Origin: Takakia lepidozioides
Lineage: Eukaryota > Streptophyta > Takakiopsida > Takakiales > Takakiaceae
Length of the DNA stretch: 64,000 nucleotides
Direction: 5' to 3'
Assembly (NCBI GenBank): GCA_030704615.1
Contig: CM060734.1
Location: 20,586,001-20,650,000, forward strand
In this document: piece by piece, positions 1 through 11,328 of the stretch
How positions within the stretch are numbered: the stretch's first letter is position 1
Layout: each line of letters starts with the position of its first letter
Notes under the pieces: generated by a model
Seen by the model: only the letters and a program-made list of their open reading frames with translations
What the model was told of the DNA's origin: nothing
The model's database searches: none
Program-made: the position numbers and the translations under genes

Positions 1-390
1 ATTTCTAACTAATCACAAATAAAACCATGACAGATGGATTGTTGGTTGACCCGAACTGCGACCCCATCGATTACGACGTCCTGTTCAACAATGTTCCCAC
101 AGAACTTCTCCCTCATAGCCTCACTTCAACGGATCCCCTGCGGTATTCACGGACTCGGAGCCCTACCTTCATTCAGACAATTATGGAGACATGCACTGAC
201 CTGGAGGGCACAGTGCTCGACCTCATCTGTGGGACAGGTATGCAGAATCTTGTACTATGTTGTTCTACAAATTTTCGTTACGCTTTAATTCGCAACATCT
301 GAAGGGCCATGTTATAATGTGTGGATGGCATTGTAACAGGTGCCTCAATGTGGGCTGGTCGGTTTTCCGACCGGCACCTCTTTGCCTACG
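1..390 (+). pseudogene. 5' part of methyltransferase-like gene copy B, cut by a retrotransposon
   Basis: Two exon pieces are visible: 1-237, ending at a GT donor after DLICGTG, and 340-390, starting after TAACAG and reading GASMWAG then DRHLFAY. Together they form the motif X and motif I region of an N4/N6 DNA-methyltransferase fold: an RYSRTRSP segment, a helix, then hydrophobic-D-L-x-C-G-T-G as the SAM-binding loop. The intron splits the loop exactly as in copies C and A. The exon stops at 390, where a gypsy LTR begins; the reading frame resumes at 18493 and restores Y-E-E-D across the join. An in-frame stop at 6-8 may mark an upstream exon border or decay. The gene starts left of the window. 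Confidence 0.75.
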
Positions 391-1115
391 TGTCGCGGCA
401 CCTTTGCCTTGAGGGCAGGGGGTCGGGACACATGAGGGGCTGCCCCTGTGGTGGGGGCAGCGGCAGCGATAGGTATGGGGGGCTGAAGCACCCTTGAGTG
501 CCCAAGGCACTCAAGGAGGCGGAGGCGCTCACTAGGTGGAGCCCCGCACACCGGGTTGCGGTGGGGGTGGCTCCACAAGGGGTGGTGGTAGCTTAGCGGG
601 ACTTAGTGGGGGTGGCATAGGACTCACCATGGAGGCGGAGACCTCGTGGTGGGAGTCGTGGGGAGTCTTGGGACTCATCACGGTCCATAGGGGCCGTGGT
701 GAGTGGGCCAAGACTCACCATGACTCATCACCGGGAGTCGAGGGTTTTCGTGGTGGTTCGCCATAAAATGCATGGCTGGTTGTGAAACCCCCGCGGACAG
801 CTACAGAAGTATATATAGGGAGTAGTAAACCCCGAGAACTGTGCAAGCCCGTTGGTGACCAAAAACTAGTGAGTAAGCGAGTGAGCCGGAAAGCGACCAA
901 AGAGTGGGGAGCTGTTTCGGACTGCCAACTACCAAAGGGAATTCCCGCTGGTTCCAAATCGATGGAGGGTTCTTTGGGAGTTCAAAGGGGCCGTTATGGC
1001 CATCGGTGAAGCAGCTGAAGCTCCAAGTTGGCCCGGCGGCCAGGTGGGAGTAGGCCGCGGCATCAAGCTAGCAACTATGACTGAAGGGGAGCTTACCGAA
1101 GTGAGGTGCGCGACA
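391..1115 (+). repeat. 5' LTR of gypsy chromovirus 1
   Basis: A 725-bp LTR starting TGTCGCGGC and ending GTGCGCGACA. A TATA-like TATATATAGGG lies near 811, followed by the probable R/U5 region. It has the same length as both LTRs of the element at 38519-45490. Its 3' partner at 17975-18487 lacks an internal block. Confidence 0.92.
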
Positions 1116-1136
1116 CTGGGATCAGAGCTTAGAGTT
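1116..1136 (+). other. Primer-binding site of gypsy 1 (initiator tRNA-Met type)
   Basis: Directly after the LTR the sequence reads CTGGGATCAGAGCTTAGAG. This matches the usual plant TGGTATCAGAGC primer site apart from one changed base region (GGGA for GGTA). The intact relative has TGGTATCAGAGC at the same place. Confidence 0.75.
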
Positions 1137-1169
1137 CAGTACGTGATCGTCCTTGGGATTGGCCTCATC

Positions 1170-2340
1170 ATGGGTCGGGCAAGCCAAAGCAAAAGCGGAA
1201 CGGCCCAAAGATGATGATCCTGGTGAGCCCGATGGGGGCGACGTGTCACCGAGGCGGCATTTGAGGAAGCGATGCATGTCTCCGAAAACGAGGCCGCTCA
1301 AGAGTGGGAGGAATCTGAGGAGTCAGAGCCCGAGGAATCCCTGAGAGCTCCGACCGACCAACAGATGCCTCCCATGCCGGCAGCCTTTTGGGAAGGGTTG
1401 TTGGCGCAATTTGGCGGGACGTTGAAGACGTGTTTTGAAGGCGCTAATGCCACTTCCACTAAGGCAAAATTTAAGGTGAAGCCCAAGGAACCCGGCACTT
1501 TGAGGGCGTCCGAAATCGGAAGGCACTCAACCCTAGCTCCTGGAGCTAAGTAGTACTTCCGGGCGGCCAAGTTGAGTGACGAGGACCGGGTGGAAGTGGC
1601 TCCCACCTATTTGAGGGGCTATGCTCAACAATGGTGGCAGAAACGCCTTCACGACCGAGGTCCAAGCCCGGAAACCTTGAATTGGAGTGGGTTCAAGGAA
1701 TTGATGCAAAGGCAGTTTGTGCCCCTCAACGCGTCCTGGCTTGCCCGGGACAAGATGAGGAATTTGAAGCAAACAGATGACATTTGGGGATATGTCCAGG
1801 CTTTCAATGTGCTGTTGCTCGAAGTCGTGACATGGCACATGGCAGAACCAGAAATGGTCTTCAACTTTGTGGCGGGACTAGCCCCATGGGCTAGGCAGAA
1901 GTTGGAGGAGAAGCCACCTAGACTTTGAACGAGGCAATTGAGACGGCTGAATGTTTCTCGGATGTCCCTAGGGGTGAAAGACAAGGCCGCACGGAGCTGA
2001 ACCACAAGAAGACCCGACGGGAAGGAGACGCCTTCCGACCGGAAAAGAAGTGGGATAGGCCACGCGGCGACAATGGCACGTGGAAATCGAAGGGAGGGCC
2101 TTCACAAGTCAAGGCGGCACCCGGTGCTTCAAAAGGAAAAGTGGGGGGAGCGGCCTATGGCGGACAGAAGGCGACCTTTGATGGAGTGTGTTTCAATTGC
2201 GGGGAGCTCGGGCACATGGCCAAGAAGTGCACGAAGCCCCGGCAATTGAACATGACTCGGGCGACCACAGAGCTGTCGGAAGATACCATCAGTCGCTTGG
2301 TGGAAGCGGTGGTTGCCAGGACTTGCAAGGTAGGCAAATT
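1170..2340 (+). pseudogene. Gypsy 1 gag (capsid plus CCHC zinc knuckle), frameshifted
   Basis: The capsid region has the usual gypsy retrotransposon gag signature: YLRGYAQQWWQKRL, then F-K-E-L-M-x-R-Q-F and M-R-N-L-K-Q. A CCHC knuckle reads CFNCGELGHMAKKC near 2190-2232. The reading frame is broken near 1510-1555 and again near 1830-1925; the second break includes a short duplicated HMA segment that is absent from the minus-strand copy at 43792-44601. Gag coats the RNA and builds the virus-like particle in the cytoplasm. Confidence 0.85.
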
Positions 2341-4150
2341 TTCTTGTGAATTGTATCAGAAAACTAGCGCCTTACGTAAAGGGAGTCAGTTATTGTTCGT
2401 GGATGGGATAATATCCGGAACTAACGTGTCATTGTTGGTGGACACAGGAGCGTCGCACTCCTTCATGACACTGGCAACGGCACAAAAGCTGGGACTCCCG
2501 ACAAGTGACATGGGGGCCTCTATTGAGGTGCGTTCTGCCAAAGGAGAACCACAATTGGCGACGAGGTTGGCGTTTGATGTCCCTCTTCAACTGGGGGGAA
2601 AGGGAAGGACGTGAGAACTTCACCGTTTGCGAGATCGATGGAGTGGATCTCATTTTGGGGATGACCTTTTTGAGCAAATCCGGAGCGGTCATAGATGGCT
2701 GCAAAAGAGTAGTCACGCTACCATGTGGGGATGGTGGCGAAGTCTTACGAGTATGGGAAACGCCCAAACCCGTGGGAGGGCGAATAAGCCTTCTGTCAGC
2801 AAGGGAGTGGGCCGTGGAGGAGGCACACGAGCCCCAGTTTTTGCTTTACATTAGAGAAGTGAAGGGAGAAGGCGATGGGGAGCCGAGCCCAGATTGGATC
2901 AAGGGGATTTTGGAGAGATACCAGGATGTAATGCCGGAGGATTTACCAAGCGGCTTGCCACCGCGAAGAGGAGTTGACCACAAGATTGAGGTGATACCGG
3001 GATCGGAACCGCCTGCCAAGGCGCCCTACCGGTTGAGCCACAGAGAGTTGGTTGAGCTGAAGACTCAGCTCAAAGATTTAATGTCAAAGGGGTACATCCG
3101 GCCGAGTAAGTCACCTTACGGAGCCCCGGTGCTATTCGCAGACAAGAAGGATGGGACGCTGTGGATGTGTGTCGATTACAGGGCTTTGAATAAGGTGACT
3201 ATTAAAAACCGGTATCCTTTGCCAAGGATCAACGACCTTTTCGATCGGTTGGCAGGAGCGAAGTATTTCAGCTGGATCGATCTGCGCTCCGGCTATCATC
3301 AAATTTGAGTGGCGGAAGGAGATGAGGAGAAGACCGCGTGCAGGACAAGGTATGGTTCATATGAGTTCTTGGTGATGCTTTTTGGGCTCACCAATGCACC
3401 CGCGACCTTTAGCACTGATGAACAGCCTTTTCCAGGAGTGGTTGGATGACTTTGTGATCGTGTACATCGACGACATCTTGGTGTATTCGAAAACAAAGGA
3501 GGAGCACCTGGAGCACCTCAAAAGGGTGTTCCAGAAATTGCGGGAAGGGAAGCTGTATGCCAAAGCTTCAAAGTGCGAATTCGGGGTCACAAAAGTGGAG
3601 TTCCTGGGGCATGTGATTACACAGGATGGGATCAAAATGGATGACAGAAAGGTGAGGGCGATCTTGGACTAGGAGCCTCCGACTTCGGTCCCGGGAGTGC
3701 GATCCTTCCTAGGACTCGCCTCCTATTACCGAAAGTATGTGAGAAATTTCGCCAAGATCGCGGGCCGTTGTCAGACCTTCTGTGTAAATCCAAAGTCTGG
3801 GTATGGAACACCTTGTTGTCGCCAAGCTTTTGCTGAATTGAAGCAGCAGATGGCGGAAGCTCCAGTCTTGAAAATCCCGGAGTTCGATCGGCCGTTCGAG
3901 ATTCATACAGATGCGTCGGACTTTGCGATTGGGGGTGTATTGATGCAAGATGGACGTCCAGTGGCTTACGAAAGTAAGAAACTTAACGAAGTGGAGCGAC
4001 GGTGGCCGATGCACGAGAAAGAGATGAAGGCGGTGGTGCACTGTCTTGAGCTTTGGCGCCACTGTGTTGGTTCCAACCCAGTGAAGGTGTTCACGGACAA
4101 TGTTACGGTGAAGTATTTTGCCACGCAGCCCAAGTTGTCCCCAAAACAAC
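2341..4150 (+). pseudogene. Gypsy 1 pol 5' part: protease, reverse transcriptase, start of RNase H
   Basis: The aspartic protease shows [12 protein letters not shown]. Reverse transcriptase shows the [20 protein letters not shown] block and the catalytic YIDDILVYSK. RNase H starts [14 protein letters not shown]. Lesions include a frameshift near 2600, CGG-to-TGA in the Y-H-Q-I-stop stretch near 3306, a frameshift near 3410, and a TGG-to-TAG stop at 3670-3672. The coding sequence stops at 4150 where MULE A is inserted and continues at 15504. Confidence 0.9.
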
Positions 4151-4335
4151 CAGGGATGCCTCGGCGTGAGCCTGGTCACGTGAGCGCGTGAGCGCGTGAG
4201 CGCGACTGCGCTCATGCCACGTCACGGGGCTCAGTCCACGTCATCACACGTGGAGGCCGAGTCACCACGCACCCAGAAAGAAGTGGAGTGTATTCCCGCG
4301 GATTGGCACCCTTTACCGCGGAAACAAGCTGGACG
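4151..4335. repeat. Left terminal inverted repeat and subterminal GTGAGCGCG repeats of MULE A
   Basis: Begins CAGGGATGCC and contains GGCGTGAGC, then three copies of GTGAGCGCG (4181-4203), then CACGTCAC and CACGTGG motifs. The right end (15290-15494) has the same vocabulary in inverted orientation. These are the probable transposase-binding ends. Confidence 0.8.
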
Positions 4336-4339
4336 ACAT

Positions 4340-4700
4340 AATAAAAGGCATTGAATAAATGATGGATGAATGTACAGTTGGATGATAAACAGATGGATGA
4401 GTTTGAAAAATCTATGTAGATGGATGAATGACGGATGGATAAGAGTAAAATGGATGAATGTATAATGGATGTTGAGCAATGACAAAAATTCATGACAGGA
4501 AGATGCATGACCAAATCTTTTGACGAATGCACAAAGTATATGAAATGAGTGTGGAAGGTTTGTGGGGTGGATTAAAGAGTACAGAGGATGAATGTACAAT
4601 GGATGTTGTACAAAGGAAGCTTTCATGAATGGAGCACGCATGAATACAGTGTAGATGAATGCACAATGGATATGAGAAGAGTCAGGAAGGTTTGTGAGAT
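4340..4700. repeat. GGATGAATG minisatellite inside the left end of MULE A
   Basis: A degenerate repetition of GGATGAATG and ATGGATG words fills this stretch, with no coding potential that I trust. Inverted, the same vocabulary (CATTCATCC, CATCCATC) fills 21640-21870, suggesting that the latter stretch is an end of another family member. Confidence 0.6.
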
Positions 4701-4834
4701 GGATTCATACATATAGCAATTTAAACGAAAGTTGATTCTGTGATTATTATTTGTTCTAAAGGAACAACTACGGTAGAGTAAGGGGATTCAACGTTTTCCA
4801 GATAATATGAAAATGAATATTAAAAGAATACAGT

Positions 4835-7800
4835 TCAGTCTGACTCAGAGTCAGTACAATGTATCCCCTCTTCCTCTGCATCTAAGTCTAAGTATTTTAG
4901 AACACCGGATCCACGCTGGATACACCTACGGCTGGCCACTAAAAAGTCAGGGGATAGGGACTCGGCCGCGTGAAGTGCCATTGCTTCGGCATAAACAGGG
5001 AGCAGAAAATTGGAAAGGGGGCTGTCGAAAACAGACTCGCCAGAAATGACTGTATCTCCTGAAGATCCACCGCTGCCTTTCCTGAAAGACAGCCTGAAAA
5101 AGTTATTACTGTAACTTTGATGTTATCGAGAAATTGAGTATGACTCCCAAAGAGGGTTTAGCACTTACTCACATGAAAAGTCGTTGTCGACCTGCTTATC
5201 TTCGGGATCGTCATCATTTCGAATATGAATCCGATCAGTCTGTGTGCCTGAAGTGGAGCCAGACAAAAGGGGGAGGAGCACTGTGTTGTAGAGGTCAGAA
5301 TCACCCTCCATACCAAAAAGGCTTCTTCCGCCTGCCTTGCATGCGTGGTAAGTTGCTCCTGCACCAGACAGGAGAACATAAGCAGTTTGGAGGAGGGGAT
5401 TTAAGCAGATGAAACTGTTGAAAGGAAACCAATTCGGAAGGGAGAAAACGAACCTGTGGACACAGAAAGATCGACCACCCGTGCAGAGCGGTGGCTGCAT
5501 GACTCCAGCAGTATTTGCATGAATGCTGGTGACTTTTCCTTTGCACCTCTCCAGGGAGTGCCATCTGGTCTCTTCAGAGTCTGACTGGACTGCATGAAGT
5601 TGTACAAAATGTCATCGACATGGGGCTCATAGGGGGGGTTGACGAAACAACCCTGGTCAGAAATCTCAAAGCTGCGGATGGAGGATGGTGTCTTTGATGT
5701 GCGAATCCTCCGCAGGCAGATCGCCTCGAACATCCTCGTCTGCCAAAGATAGCAGGTTAGTGTGGTAAACACAATCTAAAGTGGAAGTGTGTACATCGGC
5801 TATTCAGAACTCTGACACCAAAAAACCATGAATCGTTGATGATCGGTGTCGATCATAAAACATTCTACTAGAGTGGAGCTGCAGAGAAAATTGAAACTCA
5901 TGATCAAAGCATAAGCAGAAGGCAGACGGCATACCAGCTGACCAGGGAAACCCCCTTTCACAAGGTAGAGGCTGTTCACACAATTCCATGTGCGCAAAAC
6001 TTCAAACCCTGAAGACTTGAGGTATGATGCCAATGCCCGACGACTATCATTGTCACATGACTGAAAAAGCAGAAGTGTCCCTGCATCAGAGAGGAAATTG
6101 TTACAGAACCCGAATACCCAACTCCAGTAGTTGTCCTCGAATTTGTTCCACCCTGGCGTCTTGCCCTTTGGAAGAACTTCTGGCACAGCCTGGCCATCCG
6201 GGATGTCGAGAATGACAATGTCGGCCGCATAAGTTTTCTGCACACCGCACACGAAGGTGGGACCTGTGCTCACCTGCAACAGACATGTTTTTTATAAGAA
6301 CGATGGCAAGAATGTTTTCAAAGAACGAGACTGAAATACTGCCAACGAAACATTCAGAGAAAAAGGAAAGAAAGTGGAATTCTCACCAGATTGAGGAATG
6401 AGATTATATTGTCCCAGGTAGGGGATGGCACCCCAGTGTATCCTCTCTTTCGACTCTGCATCATCGAAAGCCAACCCTCATTAACAATTTTCATCTCTCC
6501 TGCTGAATCAGAACGGGAAGGGTGTGGCTTGGCATCGAACACGCACTGAAGAGTGCGGGTATATCTTCCAGCACTAAAGTCCTGCCCACTCTCCATCTCC
6601 TTTTCATTCTCCTTCCCCTTGTCCTTTTCCTTCTCTTTGGACTTGTCTTTGTCCTTTGGCTTTGCTGGTGAGATGGCTATGACATCAACAGCCTTGTCTT
6701 TTGGTTTGCGGCCCGCCTTCTTTCCCTTCTGCGGCGTTCCCTGAGCATCAGGCTCCTTGGCAGCCAAGGTTGCTATGTTTCGTTGATACTCTTCGTCAGT
6801 CAAAGGCGCCAGCATCTCAGCGTTATTGTTCAAGTATTTCATATGCTGTTCTTGAAAGGTCGTGTGCTCAGGTGGGCAGTCAAGGTACCACCCACAGTCT
6901 CTGAAGTGAGAAGGACTCCAGTCCTTCAATATCCCTGCAGTATACATGGTTGGATCGTTTGCAGGGTCCGACCACATGTCAAGATAGTCGGGAATTCCGC
7001 TCAGGTGATTTCCTTCCATAAGCACATATTTCGTGTACCTGAAAAAAGGAGATGAATCCCAACCCACAAAAGCGCTCAGTGAGTAAGATGCAAGTAGAAC
7101 AGAAAGAATAAAACATGGATTGAAATGGCTCTGACAACTGCTCCAAGGACCTTTCAGGACCACACTACTGCTCCAGATATGAATGTCGTCAACGCCATTC
7201 AGAACATTCCATTCCATGACACTGTAAATACATCCTAATCCAGGTGAATGCAAATAAGCGATTAGAAATGACACAGACATAGAAGTGAATGTCGTCAACG
7301 ACATTCAAGAATGAAGCCAAATTATTACTGAAATGAAGCAAAATCACAGGATGGAAATAAAAAAATTGAGTAAGGAACCATCCAGGAAAACTCAATGCAC
7401 ATTCATAACGAACCTATCACTGAGGACCTCACAACATCACTGTATGTGAATGGCGTCAACGCCATTCACAAAAATACAAAAAAGAAACCAATTACTTAGC
7501 TCCCCAATCCATGAAAATTGAATTTGTCGTTTTTGAATAATACAGACACAGCTGTGAATGTCGTCAACGACATTCACTTTGGATTTCTTAAAACAGAGCT
7601 TATCAAGCCTCCATATTCATCGCAAGAGGAAAAAACAATGCAGAACAACTGAATGTCTGCATTGACATTCAGCAAAATGAAGTGATCAACCCTCATTGTA
7701 ACCTCTATGGACATTACAAAAATTTAAATAACCTTGAGGACCACACAACAACTCCGTATGTGAATGTCGTCAACGCCATTCAAGGACATTATCAATTCTA

Positions 7801-10572
7801 ATCAGGGACAATATAATTGCACCCTTAGATCCTAACCAGGTGAATTCATATACTCGCTTAAGAATGACTCAGACAAAGAAGTGAATGTCGTCAACGACAT
7901 TCAATCTGGATCTAAGATTGCAATCCATATGAAGCCACAATTTTTCCCAAAAAAACAGTAGAGTTTCAAGTATGACATTTCACCTGTACACAACTCGCAT
8001 CATGGCCCACTCTCCTCCAACCTGACTGTCAAAGTCGTTGGACCGTAAAATGTTACCATCTTTGGAGAACTCCCGGAAAAAAACAGTATCTCCAGGTGAG
8101 ACCTCTCCACTTCCTTATGTATGCCTCCAATGACATTTGGGGAGGGGAAACAATCGCAATGTTCAGGTCCTTCAAAGTCTGATCCAGCACAATGACGGCG
8201 CGCTTTTCGAGCTGCAAATAGTATATTTGTCAGAATTGCAAAAAAGAAACACATCACATACTTGAAGAGAAGAAACAGCATGTTCGAATACACACCTGAC
8301 TCCAAAATGTAGCCTTGTGGAGCCAGTTATCAAACACCAAATCACTGATTCCTTCCACCTTTGTGCCAGGCTGTATGGTGCTCTTTGGGAACTGATTCAA
8401 GTCCTTTACTGTTTGATCTGAGTTCCATATCTCCAGCCACCTTATTTTTGTTTGTGGGTCGACCATCGATATGGCCAGCCGGTGCAATTTCTCCTGCTGC
8501 ATCTCCGGATGCACATGCTTGTCATAGTGTGTTTTGATCTGCTGAAGGAACTCAGGACCAAGTCCAGGATCTACTATTCTAAGCTGCTTTCCGAAGGCTG
8601 ACATCAATTTGGTTCTTCGCATCTCAAACTCCTTCTTTATTGCAGCTTCCACACCCTTTGATGTCCTTAGTTCCTCTGGTGTAGTGCGGTAATATTCGGA
8701 TTTTCCCTTCTCAGCTGCCTCTGCCAGTTCTTGCTGCATTCATTCAAGTAGTGATTAGCTCCGAAGGGACTCTAAACATGTATTCGAAAAGTAAACAGAT
8801 TACAGACTCGGGCTTACCGCATACATGTACTCCAGAAACGCCTCTCGTGTCAAAGAATACCAAGTGCCTGCAGCTCTTCCTGTTTCGCACTTCTTGATGA
8901 TATTGGGTGGTAGTACTGTCCGAAAATCATCCAGCTTCATCAGACCAATCCTCTGAATTCGGAATAGTGTGTGAACCAAGCTTGTTGTCACATGCGATTT
9001 CTCTGTCGATCTGCAAAAACATTGAAAACATTGCATTCCTTAACACTGTTTTTTGAGGATCAACAAGACACTACAGAGGGAATGAAATCTCCTGGATGAC
9101 TTACTTGTTCACGTCGTGCATAGCTGTAAGAAGCCTAGCGATGTCGTTTCCTGGATCCAAAACCATTGCCTCCACAGCAACATGCTTGTCTTTGTCTTTC
9201 GAATGGTGTTTCTGAATGTATCCCATCCATGCCAGCAATCGGTGGTTGCCGTCCCAGACGTAGAACATGTGGTTGCAAAATTGCTGGGTGTTCTTTCCCA
9301 TCATGAGGCCCAGCTCGAACTCCTCATTGGCATCTTTCCAGCACTCATCCCAGTTATCACTGATCTCTGGAGAAACTAATGTGCTTTTCCCATTTATATC
9401 CGTCAGTGACACATAAAAAACTTGTGCACCAAGTCTATATCCATGCACAAAATCACTCTCCAATTTTGTTATGTCATGGGAAAGAGGTGGACGCACAACA
9501 GGCATTGATATCATCCGGCACAGAGGTATGTCCAGACGCCCTCCAGATACGAGCATGTCCCTTATAACCTCCTGAGAGTTTACCTTCTGGAATGACATGA
9601 GTTCTTTCACCTTGTCAAGGTAGTGCACTTCGGATTCATCTGCTTCATCTGTATTCTCTGAGCTTTTTGCGGACTCGTCCCCATCTCCAGATCCTTTCCC
9701 CTCTGATCCTGTAGGCTTCGACCTCACAGTTTTCTGCACGATGCCATTCAGTTCTGACTAAGTGATTTGCAAATAGTGAATGGCGGTAACGACAATCACT
9801 CTGTATCAAGGAAACTCACCATGAATGGTGTGAAAGAATTCAGCACAATCTACACATGCAAAGCCGAGACTGCCGTATTCAAAACAAAAGTGAGAGCGAT
9901 AGCGAACGGCGTTAACGACAATCACAAAAGATAACAACCTGCCGGATCGGTGTTGTGTAATGACATATATGTGCAACTGATTGGCGGCAACGACATTCAG
10001 TGTAGTTTAGGGAGAATAGTAAGTGCAGACTCTCTCTTCAAACACATAGGTACATAAATCTCATGAGCAGAATCGAATGGCGTTAACGACGCTCGCGATT
10101 CAGTAGTTCCTGCTAAAGAATGGAAGAGGAAGGACTCCTTGAAAGGCAATCACACAGACTATATGATAAAACTTACTGGCACCTTCTTAGGTTTTGAAAT
10201 TTGATCCCCTTCTGCAGCTTTCCTCTTCCCTCTCACATCTGCTGGAGTTTCTGTCTGCGCAAGGGTTTCTTGACCTTCTTCAGGTTCGGCGTTCCGCGTG
10301 CTTCCACCTTCTTCAGTGTCCCTGCGATTCATCTCTGCCTCCACAGGCTGGCGCACTCTTATCGCCGACTGTGTCGCAGCCGCTGCCTCAGTCTCCGTCT
10401 GCTCTTGTGAATCAGTCTCCGCGTTCACCTGCTGCCTTGGCCCTGTGTTCTCCAACAAACGACGCCTCGTCATTTTCTCTCTTGCTCTGCGTCTCTCTCT
10501 AAGGGAAGTAAAATAAAGAGACTTTCTTCTCTTTCGTATTCTAGAAGGAACCCTCTCCAGCTTGACTACCAC
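4835..10572 (-). CDS. ParB-like plus N4/N6 DNA-methyltransferase-like fusion protein, ten exons (MULE A cargo)
   Basis: Exons inferred from splice signals, phase and homology: 10177-10572 (alternative start at 10473), 9105-9733, 8818-9010, 8296-8733, 7984-8211, 6387-7038, 5935-6273, 5454-5739, 5169-5358, 4835-5093; about 1,170 residues. Exon 2 holds a ParB/sulfiredoxin-like core, FYVWDGNHRLLAWMGYI (G-N-H-R near residue 266). Exon 6 holds a lysine-rich charged linker. Exon 7 holds ADIVILDIPDG followed by GTLLLF, the place of motif IV, where bacterial enzymes have N/D-P-P-Y. Exons 8-9 hold motif X (TPWRGAKEKSPAFMQ) and the SAM loop VVDLSVSTG-GATYHACKAGGR followed by the acidic GMEGD. This order (IV, X, I) fits the beta-class N4/N6 methylases, some of which carry ParB domains in bacteria. 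Exon 5 appears to contain a one-base frameshift near 8087-8130. Probably nuclear. Catalysis is doubtful; DNA or SAM binding is plausible. Confidence 0.72.
7181..7902. repeat. Seven palindromes of the GAATGTCGTCAACGACATTC family in intron 5
   Basis: Copies at 7181-7200, 7287-7306, 7448-7467, 7556-7575, 7651-7670, 7762-7781 and 7883-7902. The consensus is a 9-bp perfect inverted repeat with a two-base centre (CA), mostly preceded by GT and spaced about 100 bp apart. Arm changes are partly compensated: GAATGGCGT pairs with ACGCCATTC at 7448. All copies lie within one intron (7039-7983) of the ParB/methyltransferase-like gene. Confidence 0.9.
9776..10095. repeat. Four diverged palindromes of the same family in intron 1
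   Basis: Variants GTGAATGGCGGTAACGAC (from 9776), GCGAACGGCGTTAACGAC (from 9903), GATTGGCGGCAACGACATTC (about 9979) and GAATGGCGTTAACGACGCTC (from 10075) lie in intron 1 (9734-10176). They share the GNCGNNAACGNC core with the intron 5 set. Confidence 0.8.
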
Positions 10573-11328
10573 TCTCCCTCTAAGCGCGAAAAGTAGAAAA
10601 ACGCAGTGACTCCCGATTTCTTGCGGGATTGCCTGTGTTCTTGCGTGTCTCTAGAAGCATCGGATTCCCTCCCGCGTGACCGTTACACATAGTCGTTTCG
10701 TTATTAGTGCACATGCCAGCAATTGGTGTACAGCTGTTCGTATTCAGTTATGGATGTCTGACGTGTGCCGCCCAAAACAAAACGGCGTGTTCTAAATTAT
10801 AACTGGTTCAATATTTAAAAAGAACAGCGAATCCCAGAAATTGATGCGCAGTCTTAAACAAATAAATATAAATGAACGAGAGTTTGATGACAAATTTTGG
10901 AATATCATACACGGTCATCCTTGTTATCCAAACCCCACATTCGTTGCACATTTGGAACTTTCCAGGTGCGCATGATCATTGGTAGTAGTATATAGATACA
11001 TTTACTTAATCTGCAATCCCATTCTCGGATCCTGTGGCATGCTTCCAGGAAGTCGGCTTTGTTATTGGGTTTATTGATGAGGTTCTGATTAACGGTTTAA
11101 CAGTTGCCGACACTGCCCCTATGGATTCTCTGACCACTGGGCCCACAAGAAAAGTAATTAAAATGGACGGCTGCATATCTGGAATGAATAACAGAATATG
11201 CACAGTCGTTATCTGAGCTTCCTCCGCCATATGCTCTGCTCATTCTTCAACTGTGTTCTGGAGACAGCAGTAAACCGATTTACACTAGATCTGCGATAGC
11301 AAGGTACAAACATACTCGAGGAAGGAAG
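10573..11328. promoter_or_regulatory. Shared intergenic region between the divergent MULE A genes
   Basis: 756 bp separate the two start regions and hold no convincing reading frame. Divergent transcription from a common spacer is likely. I see AT-rich stretches near 10800-10930 but no clear canonical TATA box. Confidence 0.5.

Noticed and set aside
4807-5049. Plus-strand open frame over the left part of MULE A
   Set aside because: It overlaps the last exon of the minus-strand cargo gene, which has splice signals and family homology; the plus frame has neither.
5625-5650. NPPY in exon 8 of copy A as the true catalytic motif IV
   Set aside because: It lies about 90 residues after the structural motif IV position, directly before motif X, and copy C has no equivalent tetrapeptide there.
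5401-10572. Bacterial contamination as the source of the methyltransferase-like gene
   Set aside because: It has nine introns with GT-AG borders and consistent phases and lies within a MULE with a target duplication; six other copies share the plan.
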